DNA of 36,766 bases from Dysgonamonadaceae bacterium (GTDB lineage Bacteria > Bacteroidota > Bacteroidia > Bacteroidales > Dysgonomonadaceae). This document shows, in pieces, positions 17,689 through 25,372 of the stretch. Positions within the stretch are counted from its first letter, which is position 1; the number at the start of each line of letters is the position of its first letter. The DNA is taken from the NCBI GenBank assembly GCA_031272205.1, contig JAISUH010000081.1, forward strand, positions 1 through 36,766. Reading direction: 5' to 3'. Under the pieces are notes generated by a model. It made no database searches, was not told the origin of the DNA, and worked only from the letters and a program-made list of their open reading frames with translations. Made by a program: the position numbers and the translations under genes.

Positions 17689-20600
17689 TTAGATGTTGAC
17701 TGATAATCCGAGTGTTACGGTTTTTCCCAAAGGATAACTCATTCCGTTAGAACTGCCCATTTCGGGATCCCACAATTTGAAACTGGAGAACGTCAGAATA
17801 TTCTGGGCGATAATGTGGAAGCGCACTCTTTCCAAATGGTATTTAGAGATAAGCGCCTTGGGCAAGCTGTATCCCATTTCCAAGGTTTTTAACCTCACAT
17901 AAGCGCCGTCGCGCAACCAGTAGGTTGATGCCCGATAGTTGTTGGCATTGCCGCCGTAGCTCAAGCGGGGATATTCGGCGTTCGGGTCTTCGTTTACGCC
18001 CAAAATCCAGCGGTTGGAGTCGGCCATCTTTTGCAGGATGTTACCCGATTCTCCGTTTACGAAAGGATATACGCCCATTCCGTTGATAAAGAAGTTGGAT
18101 TTTCCGGCGCCTTGGAAGTGGAGATTAAAATCGAATCCCTTCCATGTAGCCGACACGCCGAGACCGTAGATCAGGTTCGGCCGCGTGGTGGCGCCAATGG
18201 GCACAATGTCATCATTGTTGACGATACCGTCGCCGTTGATATCCTTGTATTTGATATCGCCGGGCATGACGTCTCTCGAATCGCCAAAATCCTGACGGGG
18301 GCTGTTACGGATGTCGTCATAATCTTTGAACAAACCGAGCGCTACCAGACCTCTTGCCTGATCCACGCGGTAGCCGGTGTTGCGGAGGTAAGGATAACGG
18401 TTCACCATTTCGTCGGCTTCCGTGATTTCGTTTTTGCTGTAAGTGAAGTTGCCGCGGATATTCAAATCAACGTTTCCGATTTTCGGAGAATATTTGAAGT
18501 TGCCGTCGAAACCTTTTGTCCTGACGCTACCCACGTTGGCCGACGGGTTTCCGCCCTGGATACCCACCATGTCGGGCAAGTAATTACGAACCATATAAAT
18601 ACCGTCGCGTTTTTCGTCGAAATAGTCAACGGTCAGGCCGAACTTGTCGCCCAAGAGATAGAGGTCAACACCCAAGTCGTTTTTCGTAGCGACTTCCCAA
18701 GTTACGTTGTTGGAAGATACCTGCGTATAGGTCAAACCGTCGTATCCGTACGTGCCGTTGATGTCGCCCCAGTTGTAATACACGCCCTGTTCGCCGGCGG
18801 CTGTTGCGCGGTTGTAGTTCGCGAAGGTCGCTAAATAGGGGAAACGCGAAGAGGAGTTGTCCGTACCCACCTTACCGTAAGAATAGCGGATTTTAAACAT
18901 TCCGATCCAATTGATATTGTCTTTCACAAATTTTTCTTCTCCGATGTTCCATGCGGCCGAATAAGCGGGGAAGAAACCAAACTGGTGTCCTGTGGCAAAG
19001 TTTTCGGAACCGTTGTAACCGAAGTTGAAGTTGAACAGGTAGCGGTTGTTGTATCCGTAGGAAAGGTTTCCTGCCAAACCTTGGTGCCGGCGGGCAATAC
19101 CTTCCATAATGTTGTCGCCCACATTGGCCGTATTCACGTAATTGTCCTGCGTATATTTGAGTACGCTGCTGATGTTGTGGCCGTCGAAATTTCTTCCGTA
19201 AGAAATTTCCCCTTCGAGAAATTCTTTACGGTCGCCGGATGCGTAAGAACCCTGCGACATCAAACGTTCGGCAACAATACGGTTGAACACGATTTCACCG
19301 GCTGTATTGCGCTGGCGTTCAGCCCTCCACAATTCGGGGTTTTTGCGGCGTTGAATCTGGTTGTAATTGTAGATATCGTATCCGTAACGGCCGATGAATC
19401 GCAAACCTTTGGTGACAACGTCGAGGTTCTGTTCCAAGGTGATGTTCGTATTGACGGTATTCTGCCACTGTTCCCGGTATCCGGTTTGTGTGGCGGCAAC
19501 CCATGGGTTGTAGGTGCGTTCCCACGATTCGGGGTCTTCGCTGATCATGGTGGGTACATATCCGTTGGAATACATTACCGGAACCGTGATGGGGTTGTAG
19601 AGGAAGGTCGAATACCAGATATCTTCGCTGTTGACGGCGCCGGGCATATTGGTTTTTTCCAAAGCCCCGCCGACACCGAGCTTAATGACGGTTGAAGCCG
19701 AAGGATTGATATCCACGTTCAAGCGATAGTTGTAACGCTGGTAGTTGGCGTTGGTGTCGTACTCTTTCAACATTTTGTCCACGTTGTACATTCCGCCTTC
19801 GTCGAGGAAGCTGCCCGACAGGTAGTAACGGGCTTTTTGACCACCGCCGTTCACATTCACCGATGCGCGGTAAGTAGGAGCGCCGTCTCTCAACAAAAGG
19901 CTCATCCAATCGACATTGGGATAAATATCGGGGTCGAGCTGTTCGTCGATCATCATCAACTCCTGCGGCGAATAAATCGCTTTCAGGTTGCGGGTGGTAC
20001 GCGCTTCGTTCGCCATGTTGGCGTAGGTCATACCATCTACAAATTTGGGCGTCATGGTGCGGGTGGTGTAGGTGTATTCGGCTTTGGCGCTTACGCTTGT
20101 TTTGCCTTCCTGACCTCTTTTAGTGGTGATCAGGATAACGCCGTTAGCGCCTCGCGAACCGTAAATAGCTGTTGCAGAGGCATCTTTCAATACCGAGAAG
20201 GACTCGATATCTTCGATATTGAGTTCGTCCATGCTGCGTTCGAAACCGTCCACCAAGATGAGTGCGGCCGAGCTGCCTCCAAAGGTGGAGATACCGCGGA
20301 TCCAGAACTCGGATGTGTTCTGACCCGGCTGTCCCGATTTTTGCATGGCCAACACGCCGGCTACATTACCTGCCAAGGCGTTGGAGATGCTCGATACCGG
20401 GGTTTTCAAGGTTCCCACCTCAACGGTGGTGATAGCCCCCGTTACGGTAACTTTTTTCTGTACGCCGATACCGGTAACCGTTATTTCATCGAGGGCGGTC
20501 TCTTTGGATTCCTCCATCTTAACGTCGATCGTGATATTCACGTCTTTCACCAAGTGTTCCTGTGTTTCATACCCGATGTAAGAAAATACGAGGTATTGAA

Positions 20601-20808
20601 ACGGATCGATTTTTATTTTATACTTACCGTCGATATCGGCTGCTACACCCAACCCCGGCTTGTCTTTCACGGTAACGGTTGCGCCGATCAGGGGAATTCC
20701 TTTTGCATCGGTAATGGTACCGGTTACTTCTACTTTATTCTGGGCAAACACACCCAGTGATATAATCAAGCATAAAACGGATAAGATATATCTCTTCATT
20801 TTTTTCAT
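17689..20808 (-). CDS. SusC/RagA-family TonB-linked outer-membrane protein
   Basis: A TonB-dependent transporter of 1039 residues. In order: signal peptide (MKKMKRYILSVLCLIISLGVFAQ), a carboxypeptidase-regulatory-like domain (about 26-105, VTGTITDAKGIPLIGATVTV), a TonB-box-like DEITVTG, a plug domain with the SusC signature SFSVLKDASATAIYGSRG and GVILITTKRGQ (about 190-240), and a large C-terminal barrel with a typical aromatic-rich finish (TVTLGLSVNI). It pairs with SusD to import large ligands across the outer membrane. The start is the ATG complementary to 20806-20808, or nine bases later; the frame continues 65 codons upstream into the previous gene without meaning. Neighbouring genes suggest a nutrient-capture operon, but no glycosidase is present. 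Confidence 0.96.
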   Translation of the reverse strand: MKKMKRYILSVLCLIISLGVFAQNKVEVTGTITDAKGIPLIGATVTVKDKPGLGVAADIDGKYKIKIDPFQYLVFSYIGYETQEHLVKDVNITIDVKMEESKETALDEITVTGIGVQKKVTVTGAITTVEVGTLKTPVSSISNALAGNVAGVLAMQKSGQPGQNTSEFWIRGISTFGGSSAALILVDGFERSMDELNIEDIESFSVLKDASATAIYGSRGANGVILITTKRGQEGKTSVSAKAEYTYTTRTMTPKFVDGMTYANMANEARTTRNLKAIYSPQELMMIDEQLDPDIYPNVDWMSLLLRDGAPTYRASVNVNGGGQKARYYLSGSFLDEGGMYNVDKMLKEYDTNANYQRYNYRLNVDINPSASTVIKLGVGGALEKTNMPGAVNSEDIWYSTFLYNPITVPVMYSNGYVPTMISEDPESWERTYNPWVAATQTGYREQWQNTVNTNITLEQNLDVVTKGLRFIGRYGYDIYNYNQIQRRKNPELWRAERQRNTAGEIVFNRIVAERLMSQGSYASGDRKEFLEGEISYGRNFDGHNISSVLKYTQDNYVNTANVGDNIMEGIARRHQGLAGNLSYGYNNRYLFNFNFGYNGSENFATGHQFGFFPAYSAAWNIGEEKFVKDNINWIGMFKIRYSYGKVGTDNSSSRFPYLATFANYNRATAAGEQGVYYNWGDINGTYGYDGLTYTQVSSNNVTWEVATKNDLGVDLYLLGDKFGLTVDYFDEKRDGIYMVRNYLPDMVGIQGGNPSANVGSVRTKGFDGNFKYSPKIGNVDLNIRGNFTYSKNEITEADEMVNRYPYLRNTGYRVDQARGLVALGLFKDYDDIRNSPRQDFGDSRDVMPGDIKYKDINGDGIVNNDDIVPIGATTRPNLIYGLGVSATWKGFDFNLHFQGAGKSNFFINGMGVYPFVNGESGNILQKMADSNRWILGVNEDPNAEYPRLSYGGNANNYRASTYWLRDGAYVRLKTLEMGYSLPKALISKYHLERVRFHIIAQNILTFSSFKLWDPEMGSSNGMSYPLGKTVTLGLSVNI

Positions 20809-20827
20809 GTTTTTATGTATAATTGAT

Positions 20828-22267
20828 TTATTCAACGGATATGGTACGGATGCGTTTGTTTTCACGGTCTGCCACATAAAATGTTTCGGTTTCCTCGTCG
20901 TAACAGATGCCGCAAGGTTCGCGGAACTGAGCCGTTTCGCGTGCATCGCCGTCGATCCAACCCCATACCTTGCCTGTGATGTCCACACTTCCTCGGCCGG
21001 CAAAGGTGCTGACCTCGCCGTCGGGCGTTATCTTCCGTATGCAGTTATTGTTGTGATCGCACAGGTAATAATCGTAAATATCTTCTTTTCCTGCGGCTTC
21101 GTAGTCTTTGTTTTTCACAAACACGCCCTGACGGGGACGGTTGAAGCGTGCGGCAGTTCCCGGAGCGTCAACATAACCGGATCCGCCACCGAGATCTCCT
21201 ACATGGCGGACAGACGAGATCAATACCTTATTGACTTTATCGTAGGCGCAACGATATACCCCGTTGAATCCGTTTATATACACATACAAATCGTCGGGAT
21301 GTTTGCACATAAAAGTGTGGTCGGCGCTGTTGGATTTTATATTGAACAGCGCTTGCCCGTCCCACATCTGGGCGCTTGCATCCCATACCTGTTTGGCTTT
21401 GAAGACTTCCGAATTGGTCCAAGTGTTGTAGAAGAAGGTGCCGTCGCTCATCGACACGCCGGAGTAGGAACATTGGCCGTAGGTATAATTGTAGGCCTTT
21501 CTGAATCCTTCACTGCGGAGGGTATAAAACACATTGGGCATGGCATGACGGTCGCTCCAGTTTCCTTTTCCGTTATCATCCACAAAGAACAGGGTGTCGC
21601 GGGTCTGTCCGTCGAATACCGACGATTTCACCTGATAGAATCCGGCCTGTCCTTTCGTGAACACGGTGCTGACTTCTTCGGTGGTCAGATTGATTTTGCG
21701 CAAGGCCGCCAAGTTTTCTTCGTCGTTGCAATATAGAATCTTGTCGCCGGTTTCGCGATCGATGTCGAACTGCAGCCAGTGGGGATGTTGAAATTCGGCT
21801 TCCGCAAAGCTGCCGTTAAGAATACTGCTGTTATTGTCTCTGTCGGTTTTCCCCACGAGGGTATTCACCTGCAAAGACGAATAAAGGGTAAACAGGTCGT
21901 CGAACTGGTATTCTTTGAGAACCTTACCTGTTGCGTCCTTAATGGTTACCACAACGTCTCCACGGCTGGAGCGGCGGGGAACCATACAGCAGATTTTCGT
22001 ACCCGAGGAACCGATAACCGGAGCGGCAACGCCTCCGATAACGACGCTGATATTCGAAACATCGGTTCCGAAATTGGTGCCTTCAATAAACACTAAGGTA
22101 CGCACACTTCCCTCTTTCGGGGAATAACTCTTGAAGGTTACCGGTTTTGAGGGATCGGCCGGCACAGCAGGTTCGAGGCCCTCATAACCTCCATCTTCGG
22201 CGCAGCCCGCGAGGGTGCAGCCAACAATAGTCAAAATCGCATAAAGTTTGCAAAATTTTTTAGTCAT
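20828..22267 (-). CDS. IPT/TIG and NHL-repeat surface lipoprotein
   Basis: A lipoprotein of 479 residues (signal with TLAGC, lipidated Cys22). Residues about 42-125 form an IPT/TIG immunoglobulin-like domain (VTFKSYSPKEGSVRTLVFIEG, then GTNFG and CMVPRRSSRGDVVVTI). The rest shows NHL/beta-propeller features, with repeats ending like NNCIRKITPDGEVSTFAGRG and CYDEETETFYVADRENKRIR. Such IPT-NHL proteins are common first or last genes in SusCD operons, where they probably bind the ligand on the cell surface. It is the first gene of this operon, ending 19 bases before susC. I chose the ATG complementary to 22265-22267 because the signal peptide follows it directly; an ATG five codons upstream is possible. 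Confidence 0.87.
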   Translation of the reverse strand: MTKKFCKLYAILTIVGCTLAGCAEDGGYEGLEPAVPADPSKPVTFKSYSPKEGSVRTLVFIEGTNFGTDVSNISVVIGGVAAPVIGSSGTKICCMVPRRSSRGDVVVTIKDATGKVLKEYQFDDLFTLYSSLQVNTLVGKTDRDNNSSILNGSFAEAEFQHPHWLQFDIDRETGDKILYCNDEENLAALRKINLTTEEVSTVFTKGQAGFYQVKSSVFDGQTRDTLFFVDDNGKGNWSDRHAMPNVFYTLRSEGFRKAYNYTYGQCSYSGVSMSDGTFFYNTWTNSEVFKAKQVWDASAQMWDGQALFNIKSNSADHTFMCKHPDDLYVYINGFNGVYRCAYDKVNKVLISSVRHVGDLGGGSGYVDAPGTAARFNRPRQGVFVKNKDYEAAGKEDIYDYYLCDHNNNCIRKITPDGEVSTFAGRGSVDITGKVWGWIDGDARETAQFREPCGICYDEETETFYVADRENKRIRTISVE

Positions 22268-22282
22268 AATTTTTGTAAACAT

Positions 22283-22690
22283 GTCATGGCTTTTTTTTAA
22301 TTGGTTTATAAATTATTAAATGATTAAATGGGATAGGATAATCCTGTTTTTTATGTTTGTTGTTACATGATATCCATTTAATTAAGCGCAACGCTAAAAG
22401 CAGTTGCAGACACTGATTTCGGACAGATTGTCCGGTCTTTTTTTAATACTTGCTTTTTTTACTTCATTGTCTTTTTCTTGTTTAAATTATTTGGTATTTT
22501 GAATTAAAAAATCTTTCGCAAATCGGCTTTACATCATGATTTTTTCAGATTACGTTATCCATAGAAATGGAATGCGAGTTGCAAATTTATAAAAAAAATA
22601 AAGCAACTCGATAAAAATAATGAAAAATTTTACCAATAATGAAAAAAAAAGTAATTATTCCCCAATTTTGAGCAAAGGCGCGGAGGCATG
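22283..22690. other. Upstream region and probable long leader of the susC operon
   Basis: No gene is visible in this AT-rich stretch. A full -7 match for the minus strand lies at 22582-22589, which would give a 5' UTR of about 300 bases. A 6-bp hairpin CGGACA/TGTCCG with a following T run (22420-22444) is oriented as a plus-strand terminator, although no plus-strand gene precedes it. A small AGCG/CGCT hairpin is at 22384-22394. Confidence 0.5.
22582..22589 (-). promoter_or_regulatory. Candidate -7 box of the susC-susD operon
   Basis: The minus strand reads TAAATTTG, matching TAnnTTTG. The nearest TTG (complement of 22604-22606) is only 14 bases upstream, so the -33 box is unclear and an alternative sigma factor or activator may be needed. 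Confidence 0.4.
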
Positions 22691-22693
22691 AAA

Positions 22694-22732
22694 GAGTTGA
22701 GAATTAAGAATTGAGAATTGAGAATTAAGAGT
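22694..22732. repeat. Short AT-rich imperfect tandem repeat
   Basis: Four to five degenerate units of about 7-8 bases of the form GAATTRAGA follow each other. Complementary units occur at about 12345-12380. Confidence 0.7.
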
Positions 22733-22766
22733 TTTAGTTTATAGTTCTTCGGGGGACAGCCAAAGG

Positions 22767-22914
22767 GGCTGTCTCAAAAGTAGAAAAGCCGCGTCATTCC
22801 GGCGAAAGCCGGAATCCCATTCTGATTGTTAAAGATTAATATACAATTATTTAGTATTACAGATTTTATGAGATTGCGGGTCATGCCCGCAATGACGGGG
22901 CTTTTGAGACAGCC
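22767..22914. mobile_element. MITE-like element, copy A (148 bp)
   Basis: It is bounded by perfect 14-bp terminal inverted repeats, GGCTGTCTCAAAAG (22767-22780) and CTTTTGAGACAGCC (22901-22914). It carries two internal hairpins: ATTCCGGC-GAAA-GCCGGAAT (22796-22815) and ATTGCGGG/CCCGCAAT (22873-22893). It encodes no transposase. A second, inverted copy lies at the right end of the window. Target-site duplication is not evident. Confidence 0.75.
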
Positions 22915-23155
22915 TCTTTTTCGTAACCGCCCAACGGTAAACACCATTTCGCTCCATTCGTAACCACGAATTTGCTCCCCCATTTTCTCCATTATTCCAT
23001 TATTTATCAGGAAAATAAGGGTAAGCGGTGGTATGTAGCCTTGGGCTACTAAGGGTTGCGCAATAACAGATAAGGGCTTCTTGGCCACAGGCCATCCATA
23101 TCAATAGAAAAAAGGGGCTAAATGCCGTTCAACCCCGTACAGGGTTGCATTTACA

Positions 23156-23183
23156 GTAGAGACGTGGCATGCCACGTCTCTAC
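23156..23183. repeat. Perfect 28-bp palindrome
   Basis: The half-site GTAGAGACGTGGCA (23156-23169) is followed with no spacer by its exact complement (23170-23183). An imperfect copy, with one mismatch and one G-T pair, occurs at 36544-36571. Confidence 0.9.
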
Positions 23184-23348
23184 AATCGCCAAATGCCGTA
23201 TATCTTCTCTATGGCTGAAAGCCATGTAGCAATAGCGCAGGGCAACGCCCTGTGTAAACAGCGCCCCCCGCGCCCAAAGGGCTGAAAGCCCGCAAGCAAG
23301 GGTTGATTTTGCCCTTTCAGGGCGCAGACGGCGGGGGGGAATCCATTC

Positions 23349-23385
23349 GTAGGGCGACCTGTCTGTCGGCAGACAGGTGCCCTAC
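23349..23385. repeat. Near-perfect GC-rich hairpin downstream of rnz
   Basis: CCTGTCTG (23358-23365) and CAGACAGG (23370-23377) surround the loop TCGG; outer arms GTAGGGC (23349-23355) and GCCCTAC (23379-23385) extend the stem across a small internal loop. It lies about 110 bases downstream of the rnz stop on the minus strand but has no T run, so termination is uncertain. Confidence 0.7.
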
Positions 23386-23497
23386 ACTGTTGATATTGCT
23401 CTTACAGAGCAGTTGGGTAATCGAAAAATTCGTAGGATTTTAAAAACCGACGTTCACCCGATACACACCCGCGTAGCGCTTGCAACGCTGTTTTCTT

Positions 23498-24412
23498 TCA
23501 CAAAGAGAGCGTCATGCCTTCGAACGCCGATTCAGTGTTGGGGAAGACGGCGCGGGCTTCGGCAAGAAGCGCATCCGTTTCGGTGTATCGCGACGAGAAA
23601 TGACCGATGAGCAGTTTTTTTACGCCGGCCTCGCGGGCTATTTCGGCCGCTTCGCGGGCTGTGGAATGGTAGGTCTGGTGTGCGCGGAGGGCATCCGCCT
23701 CGGCGAAGGTAGCCTCGTGATACAACAGGTCGGCTCCGGCAATGCAGGGGAGCATTTTTGGAAAAAAAGCCGTGTCGGAGCAATAGGCGTAACGGCGCGG
23801 CGGGGCTCCGGGAGTTGTCAGTCTCGCATTTTCAACCACCTTACCCTCTTCGGTCGTAAAATCGGCTCCGGCCTTGATTCCGGGAATCTGCTTGATGGGG
23901 ATGCGGTAGAAATCGATCATCTCTCGGATGATGTGCCGGGGCGATTCTTTTTCTTCGAACAAAAAGCCGCAGGCCGGGGCGCGGTGCTTCAAAGGAAACG
24001 AAAACACGCGCAAGGCATGGCTTTCGTAAATGAGCTGCAGTTCGTTGGTTTGCAGAGGTATCAGATTGACTTTGAATGAGATGCGATTGCAGAAGAAATC
24101 GAGGGTCGGTTGAAGCAGACATTCAATTTCTTTGAAAGCATAAACAGTCAGATCGGCTGTACGACCGATCAGGTTCAGGGTCGAAATCAAGCCCGGCAAC
24201 CCAAACACGTGGTCGCCGTGCAGGTGCGAGATGAAGATGCTGTGCAGCTTGCTTATCCGCGTTTTGTATTTTCGCAACTGCAACTGCGTACCTTCGCCGC
24301 AATCGATCATAAACAGTTTTTCGTTTACATCGACCAACTGCGACGACGGATTGTGCGCCAATGTGGGCAAAGCCGAGCCGCAACCTAATATTTTTACTTC
24401 GAAACGGGTCAT
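23498..24412 (-). CDS. rnz: Ribonuclease Z (tRNA 3' endonuclease)
   Basis: A 304-residue metallo-beta-lactamase-fold nuclease that trims the 3' end of tRNA precursors. The zinc-binding signature HLHGDH is at residues 63-68, preceded by the family start VKILGCGSALPTLAHNPSS and MIDCGEGTQLQLRK; the C-terminal histidines are in YHEATF, THYHST-like HQTYHSTA and LLIGHFSSRY. Length is normal for short RNase Z. I chose the ATG complementary to 24410-24412, which gives the canonical N-terminus; the open frame continues 34 codons upstream into queE. It is the last gene of the minus-strand operon, 26 bases after queE. Confidence 0.95.
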   Translation of the reverse strand: MTRFEVKILGCGSALPTLAHNPSSQLVDVNEKLFMIDCGEGTQLQLRKYKTRISKLHSIFISHLHGDHVFGLPGLISTLNLIGRTADLTVYAFKEIECLLQPTLDFFCNRISFKVNLIPLQTNELQLIYESHALRVFSFPLKHRAPACGFLFEEKESPRHIIREMIDFYRIPIKQIPGIKAGADFTTEEGKVVENARLTTPGAPPRRYAYCSDTAFFPKMLPCIAGADLLYHEATFAEADALRAHQTYHSTAREAAEIAREAGVKKLLIGHFSSRYTETDALLAEARAVFPNTESAFEGMTLSL

Positions 24413-24438
24413 TTCGTTATAGAGATAAAGGAAATCCG

Positions 24439-25020
24439 TCAGCGGATTCCAATCAGTTTGTGCATCTGGAGGCTCAGCGCCCAGCGCGGATTGTTTTTCA
24501 CAAGTTCCACGCAATAGTCGATATTTTCGGGAACCGCTCGGCCGCCATCGAATATCGGGCTCAGGAAATAACGCTCCGCATCGGGAAGGATCGCCGTATC
24601 GGGTAGAGGGTCGCCTTTTCGCATGGGGAAGCGAAGTTCGTCGGCACGGGAAATCAGCGCCCGCAGGTTATCGAAATGTTGTTTGGGGCTGCAGGCAATG
24701 TAATCGATTCCGTCGGGAACGCGGCGCGTACCGTTTGTTTCGATGGCCTGCATATAGCCGTTTTGCTTGAAGAAAGCTACGATTGCATCGTTGAGTTGCA
24801 AGGTGGGTTCGCCGCCGGTCCACACGATCCATTTGCAGCCGAAGCGCCCGATCTCATTGAGGATTTGGGCGACAGACAGGTCGTTGCCGGTCTCGAAATC
24901 GGTATCGCAAAAGGCGCAGGCCAAATTGCATTTCGCCAAGCGGATAAAAATGGAGGGTTGCCCTGTCCGCCCTCCTTCGCCTTGCAGCGAATAGAATATT
25001 TCATTGACCGTCAGGTTCAT
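24439..25020 (-). CDS. queE: 7-carboxy-7-deazaguanine synthase (radical SAM)
   Basis: A 193-residue radical SAM enzyme that converts 6-carboxytetrahydropterin to 7-carboxy-7-deazaguanine on the way to preQ0 and queuosine. The cluster ligands are C31, C35 and C38 in CNLACAFCD, the CX3CX2C form commonly seen in QueE; SLQGEGGRTGQPSIFIRL near the N-terminus and WTGGEPTLQ in the middle are also typical. It overlaps the upstream queD by 20 bases, and the two catalyse consecutive steps, so the assignment is mutually supporting. queC and later queuosine genes are not in the window. Confidence 0.95.
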   Translation of the reverse strand: MNLTVNEIFYSLQGEGGRTGQPSIFIRLAKCNLACAFCDTDFETGNDLSVAQILNEIGRFGCKWIVWTGGEPTLQLNDAIVAFFKQNGYMQAIETNGTRRVPDGIDYIACSPKQHFDNLRALISRADELRFPMRKGDPLPDTAILPDAERYFLSPIFDGGRAVPENIDYCVELVKNNPRWALSLQMHKLIGIR

Positions 25021-25366
25021 AAACAGCTGATGTTTTGGGCGTTTCGCTGACTTCCACGGCGTAGAGTTTGGGAAATTGAGGTTTAAACACCTCGTAGAGC
25101 ATTTTCGCCAAGTTTTCGGCGGACGAGTTTGCCGGCGCCATAATATCGTTGAGGTTCCGGTGGTCTATGTGTTCGTCGATGTAGGTTTTGACGGCCTGCA
25201 ATTCGTTGTAGTCCTGCACGAAACCGTTGGCGGTCAAGGTCTCCGATTTCAGATGCAGGGTAACCTCGTAGTTGTGCCCGTGCAGGCGCGAACAGGGGTG
25301 TTCGGCCGGCAGTCCGTGCAGCTGATGAGCCGCAGAGAAGGCAAATTTTTTGCTTATTCTATACAT
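25001..25366 (-). CDS. queD: 6-carboxytetrahydropterin synthase
   Basis: A 121-residue enzyme of the 6-pyruvoyltetrahydropterin synthase family; it turns dihydroneopterin triphosphate into 6-carboxytetrahydropterin for queuosine synthesis. Zinc ligands H14, H29 and H31 lie in FSAAHQLHG and RLHGHNYEV, and the catalytic Cys25 stands in the CxxxHGH motif found in QueD. A further conserved stretch is NGFVQDYNELQAV, and the C-terminus carries the conserved glutamate in AVEVSETP. It overlaps queE by 20 bases and starts six bases after the EEP-family gene stops, so all belong to one transcript. Confidence 0.95.
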   Translation of the reverse strand: MYRISKKFAFSAAHQLHGLPAEHPCSRLHGHNYEVTLHLKSETLTANGFVQDYNELQAVKTYIDEHIDHRNLNDIMAPANSSAENLAKMLYEVFKPQFPKLYAVEVSETPKTSAVYEPDGQ

Positions 25367-25372
25367 ATTTTT

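Larger units (their letters stand above)
23015..23400. repeat. Cluster of dispersed palindromic repeat modules
   Basis: No gene. In order: a module resembling 12061-12124 (23015-23074), a TGGCC/GGCCA hairpin (about 23082-23094), a 28-bp perfect palindrome (23156-23183), the hairpins ATGGCT/AGCCAT (about 23211-23225) and CAGGGC-AAC-GCCCTG (23238-23252), GGGC-TGAAA-GCCC and GCCCT-TTC-AGGGC modules (about 23278-23322), and a near-perfect 15-bp hairpin (23349-23385). 23401-23497 shows nothing I recognise. Confidence 0.7.

Noticed and set aside
20809-21003. 65-codon upstream extension of susC
   Set aside because: It lies within the end of the preceding IPT/NHL gene and lacks a signal peptide, whereas the start at 20808 gives a normal one.
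22420-22444. Hairpin with T run as an intrinsic terminator on the plus strand
   Set aside because: No plus-strand gene lies upstream, and for the minus-strand operon the T run is on the wrong side; it is mentioned only in the description of the region.
22774-23088. Minus-strand open frame of 104 codons in the repeat region
   Set aside because: Its translation contains GIPAFAGMTR, the product of translating the dispersed GTCATTCCGGCGAAAGCCGG repeat; such frames are repeat artefacts.
22767-23400. Possible CRISPR array because of many short palindromes
   Set aside because: The palindromes differ from one another and there is no regular repeat-spacer spacing; no cas gene is nearby.
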